Notes: generated by a model not told the origin, from the letters alone. 64,000 nt of DNA from Verrucomicrobiota bacterium JB023 (GCA_030673895.1 JAUTCR010000044.1:1-64000); one strand, 5' to 3'. Counted from the stretch's first letter, positions 17,334-26,102 are shown. Numbers and translations: made by a program.

Positions 17334-17830
17334 TGATTGAGCTCACCCATCTCTACCGCTCACCCGGGCACGACTTCTTTGGCCGTCACGGCAAGGGGCG
17401 TGAGGAGCATGCCATTGAATCCTGTGATACGCTGGAGCTTGTCGCCGGGAGCGGCATCGTTGGCGACCGCTTCTTTGACTACAAGCCAGACTACAAGGGG
17501 CAGATCACCTTCTTTGAAGAGTCTGTTTATGAGGCGGTGAAGAGTGAGTTCAATTTGCCTGAGCTGAGCTCGTCAGCTTTTCGCCGCAATGTGATTGTCC
17601 GTGGGGTCGAACTCGACAGTTTGATAGGCAGGCACTTCGCGATCGGCGACATCGAGTTCACGGGGAGCGAAGAATCCAAACCTTGCTACTGGATGGATGA
17701 AGCCTGCGCTCCGGGAGTCGAAGAATTCCTGCGCGGTCGGGGGGGGCTGAGAGCCCGTATCCTAACAAGCGGAACACTCACCAAAGGTCGGCATGACCTC
17801 ACCCTCCTCGGCGATATCCCCGTGACTTGA
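17330..17830 (+). CDS. MOSC-domain protein
   Basis: 166 residues starting at the ATG that overlaps the TauE-like stop. MOSC features: GSGIVGDRFFDYKPDYKGQITF near the start, FRRNVIVRGVELDSLIG, IGDIEFTGSEESKPCYWMDE with the conserved Cys, and GLRARILTSG. MOSC domains bind sulfur-bearing molybdenum cofactors or carry sulfur to them; single-domain members are of uncertain function. Its link to a TauE-type anion exporter suggests sulfur chemistry, which is inference. Confidence 0.88.
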   Translation: MMIELTHLYRSPGHDFFGRHGKGREEHAIESCDTLELVAGSGIVGDRFFDYKPDYKGQITFFEESVYEAVKSEFNLPELSSSAFRRNVIVRGVELDSLIGRHFAIGDIEFTGSEESKPCYWMDEACAPGVEEFLRGRGGLRARILTSGTLTKGRHDLTLLGDIPVT

Positions 17831-17863
17831 TTTTCTACCAATAGCCTTAGCAGACCGAACAAC

Positions 17864-18202
17864 ATGATATCACCCGACAAGCCCGAGCCCATGAGATACA
17901 GCATCCTCGGAGAGGACAATTCGACCGATGGAGAGAAGCTGGAGAAATACACCGGGGATGTGGGATGGAACTACCTTCGTCCCCACTATGAGCGGGGTGC
18001 TCTCTACTTTGTTGATGCTGAGGTCGACATGGTCGAGGTGGGCGAAGCGATGGCTGCCGACGAGGCTGAGAAGGTCAAAGGGTGGCTGAAGGCGGGCGAC
18101 TTGGTAAAGATTGAAGCGCTGCATGCCCTTCAATGGGAGGAGAGTGACACCCGCTTCGAGGCGGTTGTGATCTCCCCGTTTGTTCTTTGTCGCCCAATCT
18201 GA
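17864..18202 (+). CDS. DUF2288-domain protein
   Basis: 112 residues. The body YTGDVGWNYLRPHYERGALY, then DAEVDMVEVGEAMAADEAEK, VKGWLKAGDLVKI and FEAVVISPFVLCRP match the DUF2288 pattern of small soluble proteins. The function is unknown. It starts 33 bp after the MOSC gene and ends 46 bp before the cobalamin riboswitch; a GC hairpin (GCCCC-TCGGA-GGGGGC, about 18215-18231) follows it and may act as its terminator. A second Met at residue 10 is a possible alternative start. Confidence 0.8.
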   Translation: MISPDKPEPMRYSILGEDNSTDGEKLEKYTGDVGWNYLRPHYERGALYFVDAEVDMVEVGEAMAADEAEKVKGWLKAGDLVKIEALHALQWEESDTRFEAVVISPFVLCRPI

Positions 18203-18248
18203 TTTGAATTTGCTTGCCCCTCGGAGGGGGCTTGGTTACTCCGGCCGC

Positions 18249-18413
18249 GACGTTGGTGCAGGGATGCATGGAATCCGGTGAAAATCCGGAACAGGCGCGC
18301 TGCGGTGACCGGTTACGAAAGTCCCATCAGCCAATCTTCGTGTGACGAAGGTGAAGGCGGGAGCGGTAGGTTTGAGCCGGGAGTCCGAATACTTCATCCT
18401 GCTGGTCAACGTC
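18249..18413 (+). promoter_or_regulatory. Cobalamin (B12) riboswitch aptamer
   Basis: The core GGAATCCGGTGAAAATCCGG at 18270-18289 followed by AACAGGCGCGCTGCGGTGA is the conserved adenosylcobalamin aptamer centre (E. coli btuB: GGGAATCCAGTGCGAATCTGGAGCTGACGC...). A hairpin CTTCGT-GTG-ACGAAG follows, then the B12-box-like GAGTCCGAATAC...CCTGCTGGTCAACGTC. The ends pair: GACGTTG (18249-18255) with CAACGTC (18407-18413), and GCAGG with CCTGC, closing P1. The remaining 116 nt before the ATG at 18530 form the expression platform, with a 7-bp stem CGTCTTC/GAAGACG. High B12 is expected to repress the genes downstream. Confidence 0.92.
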
Positions 18414-18529
18414 CGGCCTGTTGCAATCCGGGGCAGCTGGCGGCGACGTCTTCTCGCGAGATGGAAGACGACGGGAATTGCCGACACCAATCATGGCGTC
18501 CGTTCTCGCCCGGTCTCATAGAGAACGAT

Positions 18530-19087
18530 ATGAAATTGAAAATTGCCGCCCTTCTCGGGCTCGCGACAGGGATGGCGCAAGCCGTCATCAGCATTGGTAG
18601 TGGTCCCGACTCTAGCTACCTGGTTCTTGAGTCCCCCAACCTTGGCGTTCGGGAGTATGAAGTGTTCTACACTTACGATGCGAACGACCCGATGGATGCT
18701 GGAGACCTTCTCCTCTTGGCTGATGATGCCGATACCGAGATCATCTTCTCCATCTCCAACTTCGGAACTACCGAGCAACCGAATCTTTTTCTTGGTGCGG
18801 TCGAGTTCAACGGAACGACTGAAACCGGCAGCGGCTCAAGCTACTGGGCCCAATGGGTCTCAGGAGGGGAGGCCGGATACCCGACGGCAAATCCAGTAGC
18901 CGACGGAGTCTGGAGTTTTGGGAGCGGGAGCTCCTATCCTTACCGTATCATTGAGCCAGGAAGTAGCGATGCCTTCGTCTTTGGGGATGGTTCGATCAGC
19001 CCCTCGGTGGCCCCGATTCCAGAGCCAGCGAGTTCGGGTCTGGTCTTGCTTGCCAGTCTTTCCCTCCTCGTCCGTCGTCGGCGATAG
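18530..19087 (+). CDS. PEP-CTERM protein under cobalamin riboswitch control
   Basis: 185 residues from ATG 18530, the first start after the riboswitch; the longer frame back to 18278 lies inside the aptamer and is not coding. It has a signal peptide (MKLKIAALLGLATGMAQA), a mature domain rich in Ser, Gly, Tyr, Asp and Glu, and the C-terminal sorting signal: I-P-E-P near residue 163, a hydrophobic helix (SGLVLLASLSLLV) and RRRR. Exosortase would process it and leave it at the cell surface. It has no recognised enzyme motif. Because it precedes a TonB-dependent receptor under one B12 sensor, a surface role in corrinoid capture is a reasonable guess. Confidence 0.88.
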   Translation: MKLKIAALLGLATGMAQAVISIGSGPDSSYLVLESPNLGVREYEVFYTYDANDPMDAGDLLLLADDADTEIIFSISNFGTTEQPNLFLGAVEFNGTTETGSGSSYWAQWVSGGEAGYPTANPVADGVWSFGSGSSYPYRIIEPGSSDAFVFGDGSISPSVAPIPEPASSGLVLLASLSLLVRRRR

Positions 19088-19201
19088 GCGGGAAGACCTT
19101 ATTGTCTGAGTAGGGAGGTCATACGCTTGTGCCCAAGCACAAGTGTCGGATCGGCGTAACAGGGTGTTGCGGCGGTCCTCTGCCTGCTAGGAGATGTGGC
19201 T

Positions 19202-21163
19202 GTGAGCATCCAGCTGTCAGTTTCGATTGTCTTGTCCTGCCTCATCGCGGAGGAAGGCGTGCGTGCGCCATCCTATGAGCTCGATGAGACTTTGGTTGAA
19301 GCGTCGCTGATCCCATCCTCCGATAAGGAGTTCAAGCAGGGCGGAGAAACCCGGTTTGCGAGAGAGGACATTGCCAACTCCACTGCGACTTCGGTTCTGG
19401 ACTTCTTGCAAGATGAGGCTGGGCTGCCGTTCAATTCAATCTACGGGAACTCTCGTAGCGGTGCGCCTGTCTGGCGGGGTTTTGCAGGAGCCCGGCGAAC
19501 TCTTCTTCTCGTTGACGGTCTGCCCAGGAATCGGCCCGACTTGGCGACAATGGATTGGGGGAGCCTGAGTCTCCCTGCCATCGAGAGCCTTTCGCTCCGT
19601 CCGGGCGGGGGCACAGTGAGGTATGGGAGTGGGGCCTTGGGAGGCGTTATCGCAATTCAGTCGCGCGAGCCTGATGATGAGGCCGAGCTCAAGCTCTCAG
19701 GCGCGTCGGGCAATGACGGGGCGCGCAGCGCGCAGCTTGCCCTCAGTCTTCCAGGAGAAGAGCTCTCACTCACCGTCAACGCTGAGAGCGATGAGACGAA
19801 TGGCTTCCGGGAGCATGGCTTCCGCACCGACCAATCGATCCGAGTCGGCCTGGCCACAAGCTCTGAGGGGTGGGCCTCAAGTTCGTTATCGTTCCTCGCT
19901 GCTGAATCGGAATTCGCTAATCCCGGTGGGCTGTCTTACGAGCAATTCCGAGATACACCCCGGGCGAATGCTGGCTACGTGAATGGATTCGAGGAACTCT
20001 ATCAGTCTGAGATTTCCCGACGGGAGTTGGGATACACTCTGCGGCTGAGGCCTGGGCATGCTGATTGGAATCACCAGCTTGTCGCGAGAGCGATGCGCGA
20101 AGAGAGGCTCATCGACCAAGGTGGGTTCTATGCGGATAACAGTCTGAACACTTTTCAAGGTGAGCTGGTTAGCAAATTTCAAGGGGCGAAGCTGAGACTG
20201 GAAGCCGGCCTTCGGTGGAAGGTTGAGGCGCTTGATTTCACTTCCTACGCCGACATCGAGCGAACCTCTCCCTTGCAAGAGGCGGAGCTCTCTCGCTCGA
20301 CTGGTGGGCTTTTCGTTATCGCGGAGCGAGCTCTTGGGGAGCGCTGGCTTGTTCGGCAAGGGCTCGGGGTCGAAGGATATCTACTGAAAGGGGACTCGGC
20401 GGGCGATAGCGAGGCCAGCTCCTTTTCGGAGTCCGATGAGAGACTCAATTGGGCAACCGAATCGGCCCTTGAGTTCAACGATGGTGAAGACCTCCGCGCT
20501 TGGCTTCGTTACGAGCAGGTCTATCGGGCGCCGTTACTTGATGAGATTGCGGGCTATCAGGGATATCTCCTGCAGGTTCCGTTCAATGCTGGACTTCGAC
20601 CTGAGGAAGGCCATCGATTCGAGCTAGGCGGAGAGTTCGGCAGAGAGTCGCTCCGGTTGGGCGGCCTGATCTACGGTACTTGGTTGGAAGATGAAATTGC
20701 CTTCCATGATGAATTGAACCGGAACCTGTCAGCTACCAGAAGAGTCGGAGCTGACTTGTGGTTCGGCTACGAGGAGGAACATTGGTCACTCAATGCACGC
20801 TATGGGTGGGTCGAAGCTGAGCTACTAGACGGGCCGTTTTCAGGTGGAGAATTGCCCTTGGTTCCCACCCATACCCTCTCTGGGGGAGTGGAGGTCAAGC
20901 CGATTGAAGAACTGACGCTTGCGACCAACGTGTCTTACCAAACAGAAGCATGGCAGGGGGATGATTTCGAAAACACTCTCACGCGGGTTCCAGCGCGGGT
21001 TCTGGTCGGCGTCTCCGCGCGCTGGAAGTTCTCGGAGAACTGCACGATTCGAGCGTCGATCTCCAATCTCTTGGATGAAAACTACGCCAGCTATGCGGCC
21101 GCAGGGCAGTTCTATCCCGGTGCTGGGAGGCAATGGTTGGTGGGAGCGAGTTATGAGTTTTAA
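19202..21163 (+). CDS. BtuB-like TonB-dependent receptor, probable cobalamin transporter
   Basis: 653 residues. The GTG at 19202 is preferred because AGGAG lies 8 nt upstream; GTG 19196 is too close, and an ATG at 19194 is out of frame and stops at once. After a signal peptide comes a TonB-box-like DETLVEA, a plug domain (TATSVLDFLQDEAGLPFNSI, RRTLLLVDGLPRNRPDL, then SLRPGGGTVRYGSGALGGVI) and a beta barrel ending in the outer-membrane signature WLVGASYEF. The length is close to E. coli BtuB (614). Riboswitch control points to cobalamin. No btuCDF genes are nearby. A hairpin at 19123-19146 lies in the 114-bp gap before it. Confidence 0.85.
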   Translation: MSIQLSVSIVLSCLIAEEGVRAPSYELDETLVEASLIPSSDKEFKQGGETRFAREDIANSTATSVLDFLQDEAGLPFNSIYGNSRSGAPVWRGFAGARRTLLLVDGLPRNRPDLATMDWGSLSLPAIESLSLRPGGGTVRYGSGALGGVIAIQSREPDDEAELKLSGASGNDGARSAQLALSLPGEELSLTVNAESDETNGFREHGFRTDQSIRVGLATSSEGWASSSLSFLAAESEFANPGGLSYEQFRDTPRANAGYVNGFEELYQSEISRRELGYTLRLRPGHADWNHQLVARAMREERLIDQGGFYADNSLNTFQGELVSKFQGAKLRLEAGLRWKVEALDFTSYADIERTSPLQEAELSRSTGGLFVIAERALGERWLVRQGLGVEGYLLKGDSAGDSEASSFSESDERLNWATESALEFNDGEDLRAWLRYEQVYRAPLLDEIAGYQGYLLQVPFNAGLRPEEGHRFELGGEFGRESLRLGGLIYGTWLEDEIAFHDELNRNLSATRRVGADLWFGYEEEHWSLNARYGWVEAELLDGPFSGGELPLVPTHTLSGGVEVKPIEELTLATNVSYQTEAWQGDDFENTLTRVPARVLVGVSARWKFSENCTIRASISNLLDENYASYAAAGQFYPGAGRQWLVGASYEF

Positions 21164-21269
21164 CGAGCCATTCCCCAGATGACCCCGTCCAAGCCAGGAG
21201 AACGCGCCTTCTCCAATCCGAACGACCTAACCTTGGCGAAAACGCGCAATTGAGCGCTCTGAAGATTTT

Positions 21270-22154
21270 ATGAAAATACGAACAGCATTATTATTGTCGA
21301 CGACGCTCGCCGTAGCTGGTCCTTATGCTCCGAAAGCGGGGACGGAGGGGAGCACTGCCATCGCGCTCGATGATTCACGGATTGTCGCCTGGGCCACGGA
21401 GGTGTCATCCTATCAGCCGGGTTTGGAAGTCGACGAAGCTTGGCAGGATGAGAGCCGCGCCCTAGGGCCCGCTGAGGGTCAGAGCGGGACCATTGTCTCC
21501 CTGGGCCGGGGAGGAGAGATCGTCTTGTCCTTCGCTCAACCGATTGGCGACGGGCCTGGACCTGATTTCGCGGTCTTCGAAAATTCGTTCTCCGATTCCT
21601 TTCTCGAGCTGGCTTTCGTGGAGGTCTCTGCGGATGGGTCGAATTTTGTCCGTTTTCCCAACGATTCGCTCACTGCATCGGCGGTGCCGGCGTTTGGGGT
21701 GAATGATCCAACCAACGTCACCGGCTTGGCTGGAAAATACCGCGGCGGTTACGGGGTTCCTTTCGACTTGGCGGAGGTGGGTCTCGCTTCAGTCCAATAT
21801 GTTCGTCTCGTCGATGTGGTGGGAGGAACCAGTCTCGATTCCTCGGGTGATGTGATTTACGATCCTTATCCCACTGTTGGCTCAGCGGGTTTCGACCTCG
21901 ATGGCGTTGGCGTCCTCAACGAAGACATGGAGGAAATCAAAATCCTCTCGGTGGACGTAGTTAATGGTCAGTTTCAGCTCACTTGGTCTGCAGTGGCGTC
22001 CGTCACCTATGTGGTGGAAGAGTATGATGCCACGAATGGCGAATGGGCGAATTTAACGACCCTTGTCGCCGATGAGGAAACAGCGTCATTCACGACTGAA
22101 ATGGCTGCCAAAAAGCAGCGACTTGTTCGGGTGAAGGTTTCAGCGGAAAGCTAA
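21270..22154 (+). CDS. Exported beta-rich protein of the cobalamin cluster
   Basis: 294 residues with a signal peptide ([20 protein letters not shown]). The body has motifs I recognise from exported proteins beside TonB-dependent receptors in Verrucomicrobiota, Planctomycetota and Bacteroidota: ARALGPAEG-like context, [44 protein letters not shown], and [20 protein letters not shown]. These suggest a carbohydrate-binding-like beta sandwich. The last 70 residues ([20 protein letters not shown]) look like a fibronectin-type domain. It has no PEP-CTERM signal. It begins 106 bp after the receptor gene and is likely the third gene of the riboswitch operon. The function is unproven. Confidence 0.8.
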   Translation: MKIRTALLLSTTLAVAGPYAPKAGTEGSTAIALDDSRIVAWATEVSSYQPGLEVDEAWQDESRALGPAEGQSGTIVSLGRGGEIVLSFAQPIGDGPGPDFAVFENSFSDSFLELAFVEVSADGSNFVRFPNDSLTASAVPAFGVNDPTNVTGLAGKYRGGYGVPFDLAEVGLASVQYVRLVDVVGGTSLDSSGDVIYDPYPTVGSAGFDLDGVGVLNEDMEEIKILSVDVVNGQFQLTWSAVASVTYVVEEYDATNGEWANLTTLVADEETASFTTEMAAKKQRLVRVKVSAES

Positions 22155-22193
22155 ATTCTCCCCTATCCCAATCTCATAAAAGAGCGATGAGAA

Positions 22194-22232
22194 GCGCGCT
22201 CGGGCTCTCTGCGGGCGAGAGCCTGAGTGCGC
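22194..22232. terminator. Hairpin between convergent genes
   Basis: A 16-bp stem (GCGCGCTCGGGCTCTC with GAGAGCCTGAGTGCGC, two G-T wobbles, 7-nt loop) lies in the 96-bp gap between the exported protein gene ending at 22154 and the oxidoreductase gene ending at 22251. There is no long T run, only AATTTCT on the plus side. It probably ends transcription from both sides. Confidence 0.6.
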
Positions 22233-22250
22233 AATTTCTGGGTAGGTCGG

Positions 22251-23390
22251 CTACGCGCTAGGGACGTTGATCCAGCGCTCCTCTTCATGCGACTTCCATG
22301 AGAGTTCTGCCAGCTGCACGCCCTTCGCTCCCTCGCGCAAGGTCCAGCGGAAGGGGTCATCGCAGACCACGTGCTTGAGGAAGAGTTCCCACTGAATCTT
22401 GAAGGCATTGTCGCAGTCGCCAGGGGACACTTCCTTCCAATCCTCATAGAAGTTGATCGGGCTATCGATATCCGGGTTCCAGACGGGCTTGGGAGTCTCC
22501 TCCATGGATTGAGCCCAGCACTTGCGGAGTCCCACGATGGCGGAGCCTTTTGTTCCGTCGACTTGCATGACGAGCAAATCGTCGCGGCGGACACGAACAT
22601 TCCATGAGGAATTGAATTGGCAGAGAACACCGCTGTCGGTCTGGAAGAGGGCGTAGGCGGAATCATCAGCAGTGCAGGGATAGGGATTACCCTGCTCATC
22701 GACGCGCTCCGGGATGTGGGTCGCCGCGTGGGTGAAGACCTTGGTGACGTTGCCAAAGAGGTTGTCAATGACGTAGCGCCAGTGGCAATGCATATCGACG
22801 ATCATGCCGCCGCCATCCTCTTTCCGATAGTTCCAGCTGGGTCGTTGCGCGGGCTGGTTCTCATCATGGCCGGTGAAGACCCAGTAGCCGAACTCGCCAC
22901 GCACGCTGAGAATCTCACCGAAGAAGCCCTCCTCCTTGAGTTTCTTGAAGGCAATGAGCCCGGGGAGCCAGAGCTTGTCCTGCACGGTCCCATTTTTCAC
23001 GCCCGCCTTCTCAGCGACTTCGGCAATCCGGAGCGCCTCGGAGAAGTCGGTAGCGGTCGGCTTTTCACAATACACGTGCTTGCCTGCGGCGATGGCCCGC
23101 TCAAGGAAGGGGATGCGGTAAGGAGTGCCCGAGGCATCAAAGAAGATTTCGTTCTGGGGATCAGCGAGAGCCGCATCGAGGTCGGTGGTGTAGCGCGCGA
23201 CGCCATGTTTTTCAGCGAGCGCTTTCAGCTTCGCTTCGTTGCGGCCGGTCAAGATCGGCTCGGGCATGATGGTTTCGCCATTGCATTGGACGCCTCCTTG
23301 CTCGCGGATGGCGAGGATGGAGCGGACGAGGTGTTGATTGGTGCCCATGCGTCCGGTGACGCCGTTCATAATGATGCCGATGGTTTTCAT
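22251..23390 (-). CDS. Gfo/Idh/MocA-family oxidoreductase
   Basis: 379 residues. The Rossmann start [12 protein letters not shown] (residues 5-16) binds NAD(P), and EKPT at 109-112 carries the family's conserved Lys110. The C-terminal domain contains [20 protein letters not shown], where His in DMHCHW is a likely catalytic residue. Members oxidise or isomerise sugars and sugar acids. It is the last gene of a three-gene minus-strand cluster after an aldolase-family and a TIM-barrel isomerase gene, under a divergent AraC regulator, so it probably acts on the same carbohydrate. Confidence 0.88.
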   Translation of the reverse strand: MKTIGIIMNGVTGRMGTNQHLVRSILAIREQGGVQCNGETIMPEPILTGRNEAKLKALAEKHGVARYTTDLDAALADPQNEIFFDASGTPYRIPFLERAIAAGKHVYCEKPTATDFSEALRIAEVAEKAGVKNGTVQDKLWLPGLIAFKKLKEEGFFGEILSVRGEFGYWVFTGHDENQPAQRPSWNYRKEDGGGMIVDMHCHWRYVIDNLFGNVTKVFTHAATHIPERVDEQGNPYPCTADDSAYALFQTDSGVLCQFNSSWNVRVRRDDLLVMQVDGTKGSAIVGLRKCWAQSMEETPKPVWNPDIDSPINFYEDWKEVSPGDCDNAFKIQWELFLKHVVCDDPFRWTLREGAKGVQLAELSWKSHEEERWINVPSA

Positions 23391-23432
23391 AAGAGAGAAG
23401 ATTAGGTAGGGATTGAGGGTAGGGTGTTCCGA

Positions 23433-24266
23433 TTAGTTCGTGGATGGTGAGTAAAGGCTATCGTAGGATTGCAGGATGCGGTCGAGGAACTCGTCCTGGT
23501 CTCTGGACCACCAATGTGAGGAGAAGATCTCGATCTCGCGAAGTCCGTCGAAGCCGTTGTCGGCGACGACCCATTGGTCGATTTCGCGAAGGTTGGCGCA
23601 TCCCTCACCCATGATGCCGCGGTCGAGCAGGAGATCGGCAGGTTCCGCCTTGTAATCGCAGATATGATAAGAGCCGAGCCAGCCGTTGGAGGCGCAGCGG
23701 GCGAGCTCGGCTTCGAGGTCATGATCCCACCAGACATGATGAACATCGACCGCGACTTTGAGCGCCGGGTGGTTGAGCTCCGCGCAAAGGTCGTTTGCGA
23801 CCTTTAAGGTTGGCACCGCACTTCGATTACCGCAGTAGCAGGGATGCAGGGGCTCGATGAGCAGGGTGATGCCGAGGTCGGAAGCGTCATTGAGTAGCGC
23901 GGCGATACCATCGCGAATTTGGTTCCGGTTGGTGAGGGGGGATTGCCCGGGATCCGCTCCGCAGACGAGAACCACGGAGGGCATGCCAAGCGCGGATGCG
24001 TCCCGCAACCATTCGCGATTCTTATCGATGTTTTTGGCTCTTTCGCCTGGTTCGGTATGAGGAAAAAAACCGCCCCGAACGTAGGACACGGGGGTCAGCC
24101 CGGCATCGTGGTAATGCTTGCGAACCGCTGCGAGGTCTTCTCCCTCGATGGTTTCCCGCCAGATGGAGATGCCACCGATGCCCCGCCGGGCATAATTCTC
24201 GATGCACTCGGAGATGGACCAGGGCTTGGTGGTGAAGGTGTGGAGGGCGACGTTGGAGTAAGACAT
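23433..24266 (-). CDS. Sugar phosphate isomerase/epimerase family protein
   Basis: 277 residues of the xylose-isomerase-like TIM barrel. Candidate metal ligands are Glu in LLIEPLHP, Asp/His in KVAVDVHHVWWDHD, His in GSYHICDYK and Glu in REIEIFSSHWW. It is soluble, with no signal peptide. It lies 42 bp before the Gfo/Idh/MocA gene and 54 bp after the aldolase-family gene, a combination typical of sugar or inositol-type catabolic clusters. The substrate is unknown. Confidence 0.82.
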   Translation of the reverse strand: MSYSNVALHTFTTKPWSISECIENYARRGIGGISIWRETIEGEDLAAVRKHYHDAGLTPVSYVRGGFFPHTEPGERAKNIDKNREWLRDASALGMPSVVLVCGADPGQSPLTNRNQIRDGIAALLNDASDLGITLLIEPLHPCYCGNRSAVPTLKVANDLCAELNHPALKVAVDVHHVWWDHDLEAELARCASNGWLGSYHICDYKAEPADLLLDRGIMGEGCANLREIDQWVVADNGFDGLREIEIFSSHWWSRDQDEFLDRILQSYDSLYSPSTN

Positions 24267-24320
24267 GGGAGGATGGCTGCCGGAGGGTGCTCTTTTGGGG
24301 CTCTTGGTAAAGGTGAGGAA

Positions 24321-25271
24321 TCAGGCATCGAGCTCGTAGCCGAGGCGCTTGGCGCAGTCTTCGAGGATACCGGCTTCCCAATCCGGGCGCGGTGGGCATT
24401 GGGGATGGGGATTCGAGGTCGGGATGCGACCGAGAAGGTGCTGGAAGACCGCGCAGGAGTGTTTGTAGGCGGGGACCGGAGCGCGGAAGCCCACATTGCC
24501 GAGATATTGCAGTGCATCGGCCAGCTCGTAGTAGGCGGGATCGTTGCTGGCCCAGTAACGGTCGCGCTCCGCAAACTTCTCCGGGCAGAAGGCGGCCAGG
24601 CCCAAGAGGTAGTCCGAGCCATACTCGACCATGTCGATGCCAAGGTCGTTGCCGGTGTAGATCTTGAAGTCCGGGCGAAGCTCGTCCCTGAGCTGGAGGC
24701 GCTTGATCTCCTCCAAGCGGGAGAGGGAGGAATGCTTGATGCCCTTCAGCGAGGGAATGGTCATCAGGCCACGGATTGTTTCCTCGTCGTAGATCATGCC
24801 ATTGGGCGCGAACATGCGGCCCAGCTCGAAGCCGACCACCGAGTCGAAGGGTTCACAGATAGTCGCGTAGAGTTCGACAATCTGTTGAGGCGACCACTCG
24901 TGGAAGCGGGTTGTTTGAAAGAGGATGGGGGTGCCGCCATGCTCGGCGATTTGGTGCATTTGCTGGAGGTAGAGATCGGTCAGTTCGCCTTCGAGGCCTT
25001 CGACAAAGACACCGGCGATGAAGCCGTCGGGCAAGGTTTCCTGAGCCCAGGACAGCATGGTGGCGCGCTCTTCGCTGGTGAGGTAGTTGGCATAGCCGGT
25101 ATCCATATTCACCGCGCAGCCGAGTCCGGCCTGGTGGGTGCGGAGGAGAGCTTCCTTGTATGCAGCTTCGGCGATTGAGCCATCGGCAGCGAAGGGAAGG
25201 AGGATGGCGGCATGGCCTTCGATTTGGCGTCCGGGCTTGCGGAGCGCTTGGAGATTGGGGATCGTCATCAT
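24321..25271 (-). CDS. Dihydrodipicolinate synthase/N-acetylneuraminate lyase family protein
   Basis: 316 residues from ATG 25271; the longer frame back to 25367 would overlap the divergent regulator and lacks family sequence. Family traits: an N-terminal barrel strand around EGHAAILLPFAADGSI, the active-site region AGVFVEGLEGEL, and LKGIKHSSLSRLEEIKR holding the likely Schiff-base Lys. DHDPS itself has a more typical GTTGE motif, which is absent, so this is probably a catabolic aldolase or dehydratase of a keto-sugar acid. It is the first gene of the cluster. Confidence 0.78.
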   Translation of the reverse strand: MMTIPNLQALRKPGRQIEGHAAILLPFAADGSIAEAAYKEALLRTHQAGLGCAVNMDTGYANYLTSEERATMLSWAQETLPDGFIAGVFVEGLEGELTDLYLQQMHQIAEHGGTPILFQTTRFHEWSPQQIVELYATICEPFDSVVGFELGRMFAPNGMIYDEETIRGLMTIPSLKGIKHSSLSRLEEIKRLQLRDELRPDFKIYTGNDLGIDMVEYGSDYLLGLAAFCPEKFAERDRYWASNDPAYYELADALQYLGNVGFRAPVPAYKHSCAVFQHLLGRIPTSNPHPQCPPRPDWEAGILEDCAKRLGYELDA

Positions 25272-25346
25272 TGCCCTGAGCGTAGCGGTAGAGAGGAAGT
25301 TTGATTGAATAATCGCGCCAAAATTGGCAGATAGTCGGCCTTCCTG

Positions 25347-26102
25347 ATGAATCAATGCGACAGTCATTGCGTTCCCAAGTCAATCGCTGACGAGATTGGA
25401 CTGCTCCAACCCTTTCTTGATCGCGTTGAGGGGCTCCGCTGCGTGGTCAAGGACGCGGGCTATCGCTACGAGTTTGTGAGTGATGGCTGGCTGAAGTCGG
25501 TCGGGCTCGACGAGTCCCTGGAGGTCATCGGGCAAACCGTTTTCGAGGTCTTCCCGGTGTGGCGGGCGGAGAGATATCATCGCGAGGAGCGCCGGGTGGT
25601 GGAGGGGGGAGAAATCATCGACACCTTCGAGGAGCTGATGATGGTGGATGGCGGACGGCGGGAGGTCTGGCGAAGCTTGAAGGGGCCGCGGGTACGGGAG
25701 GGGAAAATTGTGGGGATGGTGATTTTCGGGATGTTGGTCGACCCGGAGATGGTGAGGAAGAGGCTTCGTGACGATCGCCCTGAGGCGGTGCGCTTCTTGG
25801 AGCGACATGTGGAGGAGGATTGGTCCATCGCGGACATCGCGGACCGGCTGGGCATGTCCCGCCGCAGCTTGGAACGATACTTCCGGAAGGAGACGGGAAT
25901 GAGTCCCGCCCGTTATCGTCTGCTCTGCCGGGTCACCCGGGCTCGTAACCTGCTGCAGTTTTCGCGCAAGCCGCTCGCCGAGATCGCCTCGGCTTGTGGC
26001 TTTTGTGATCAAAGCCATTTAAGCCGGGCTTTCGCGGCGGAGCATGGCGTGACTCCCGGGCGTTGGCGGGAGAGGATATCATCTCGTGGGTTTACAGAGT
26101 GA
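25347..26102 (+). CDS. AraC-family regulator with N-terminal PAS sensor
   Basis: 251 residues. Residues about 18-125 form a PAS-like sensor (LRCVVKDAGYRYEFVSDGWL, VIGQTVFEVFPVW, MVDGGRREVWRSLKGP). Residues about 145-245 are an AraC DNA-binding domain with two helix-turn-helix units: WSIADIADRLGMSRRSLERYFRKETG and PLAEIASACGFCDQSHLSRAFAAEHG, followed by the typical TPGRWRER. It diverges from the aldolase-isomerase-oxidoreductase cluster with 75 bp between starts, so it is the likely regulator of that cluster. The PAS may bind a pathway metabolite. Confidence 0.88.
   Translation: MNQCDSHCVPKSIADEIGLLQPFLDRVEGLRCVVKDAGYRYEFVSDGWLKSVGLDESLEVIGQTVFEVFPVWRAERYHREERRVVEGGEIIDTFEELMMVDGGRREVWRSLKGPRVREGKIVGMVIFGMLVDPEMVRKRLRDDRPEAVRFLERHVEEDWSIADIADRLGMSRRSLERYFRKETGMSPARYRLLCRVTRARNLLQFSRKPLAEIASACGFCDQSHLSRAFAAEHGVTPGRWRERISSRGFTE

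Noticed and set aside
18278-18529. In-frame upstream extension of the PEP-CTERM gene
   Set aside because: This stretch is the cobalamin aptamer and expression platform; the signal peptide begins only at ATG 18530.
19123-19146. Hairpin ACGCTTGTGC-CCAA-GCACAAGTGT before the BtuB-like gene
   Set aside because: A good stem, but without a T run, so not called a terminator. It might be a processing or stabilising element.
23919-25178. Plus-strand frame of 419 codons
   Set aside because: It is antisense to the isomerase and aldolase genes, which have clear family motifs; composition is that of a mirror frame.
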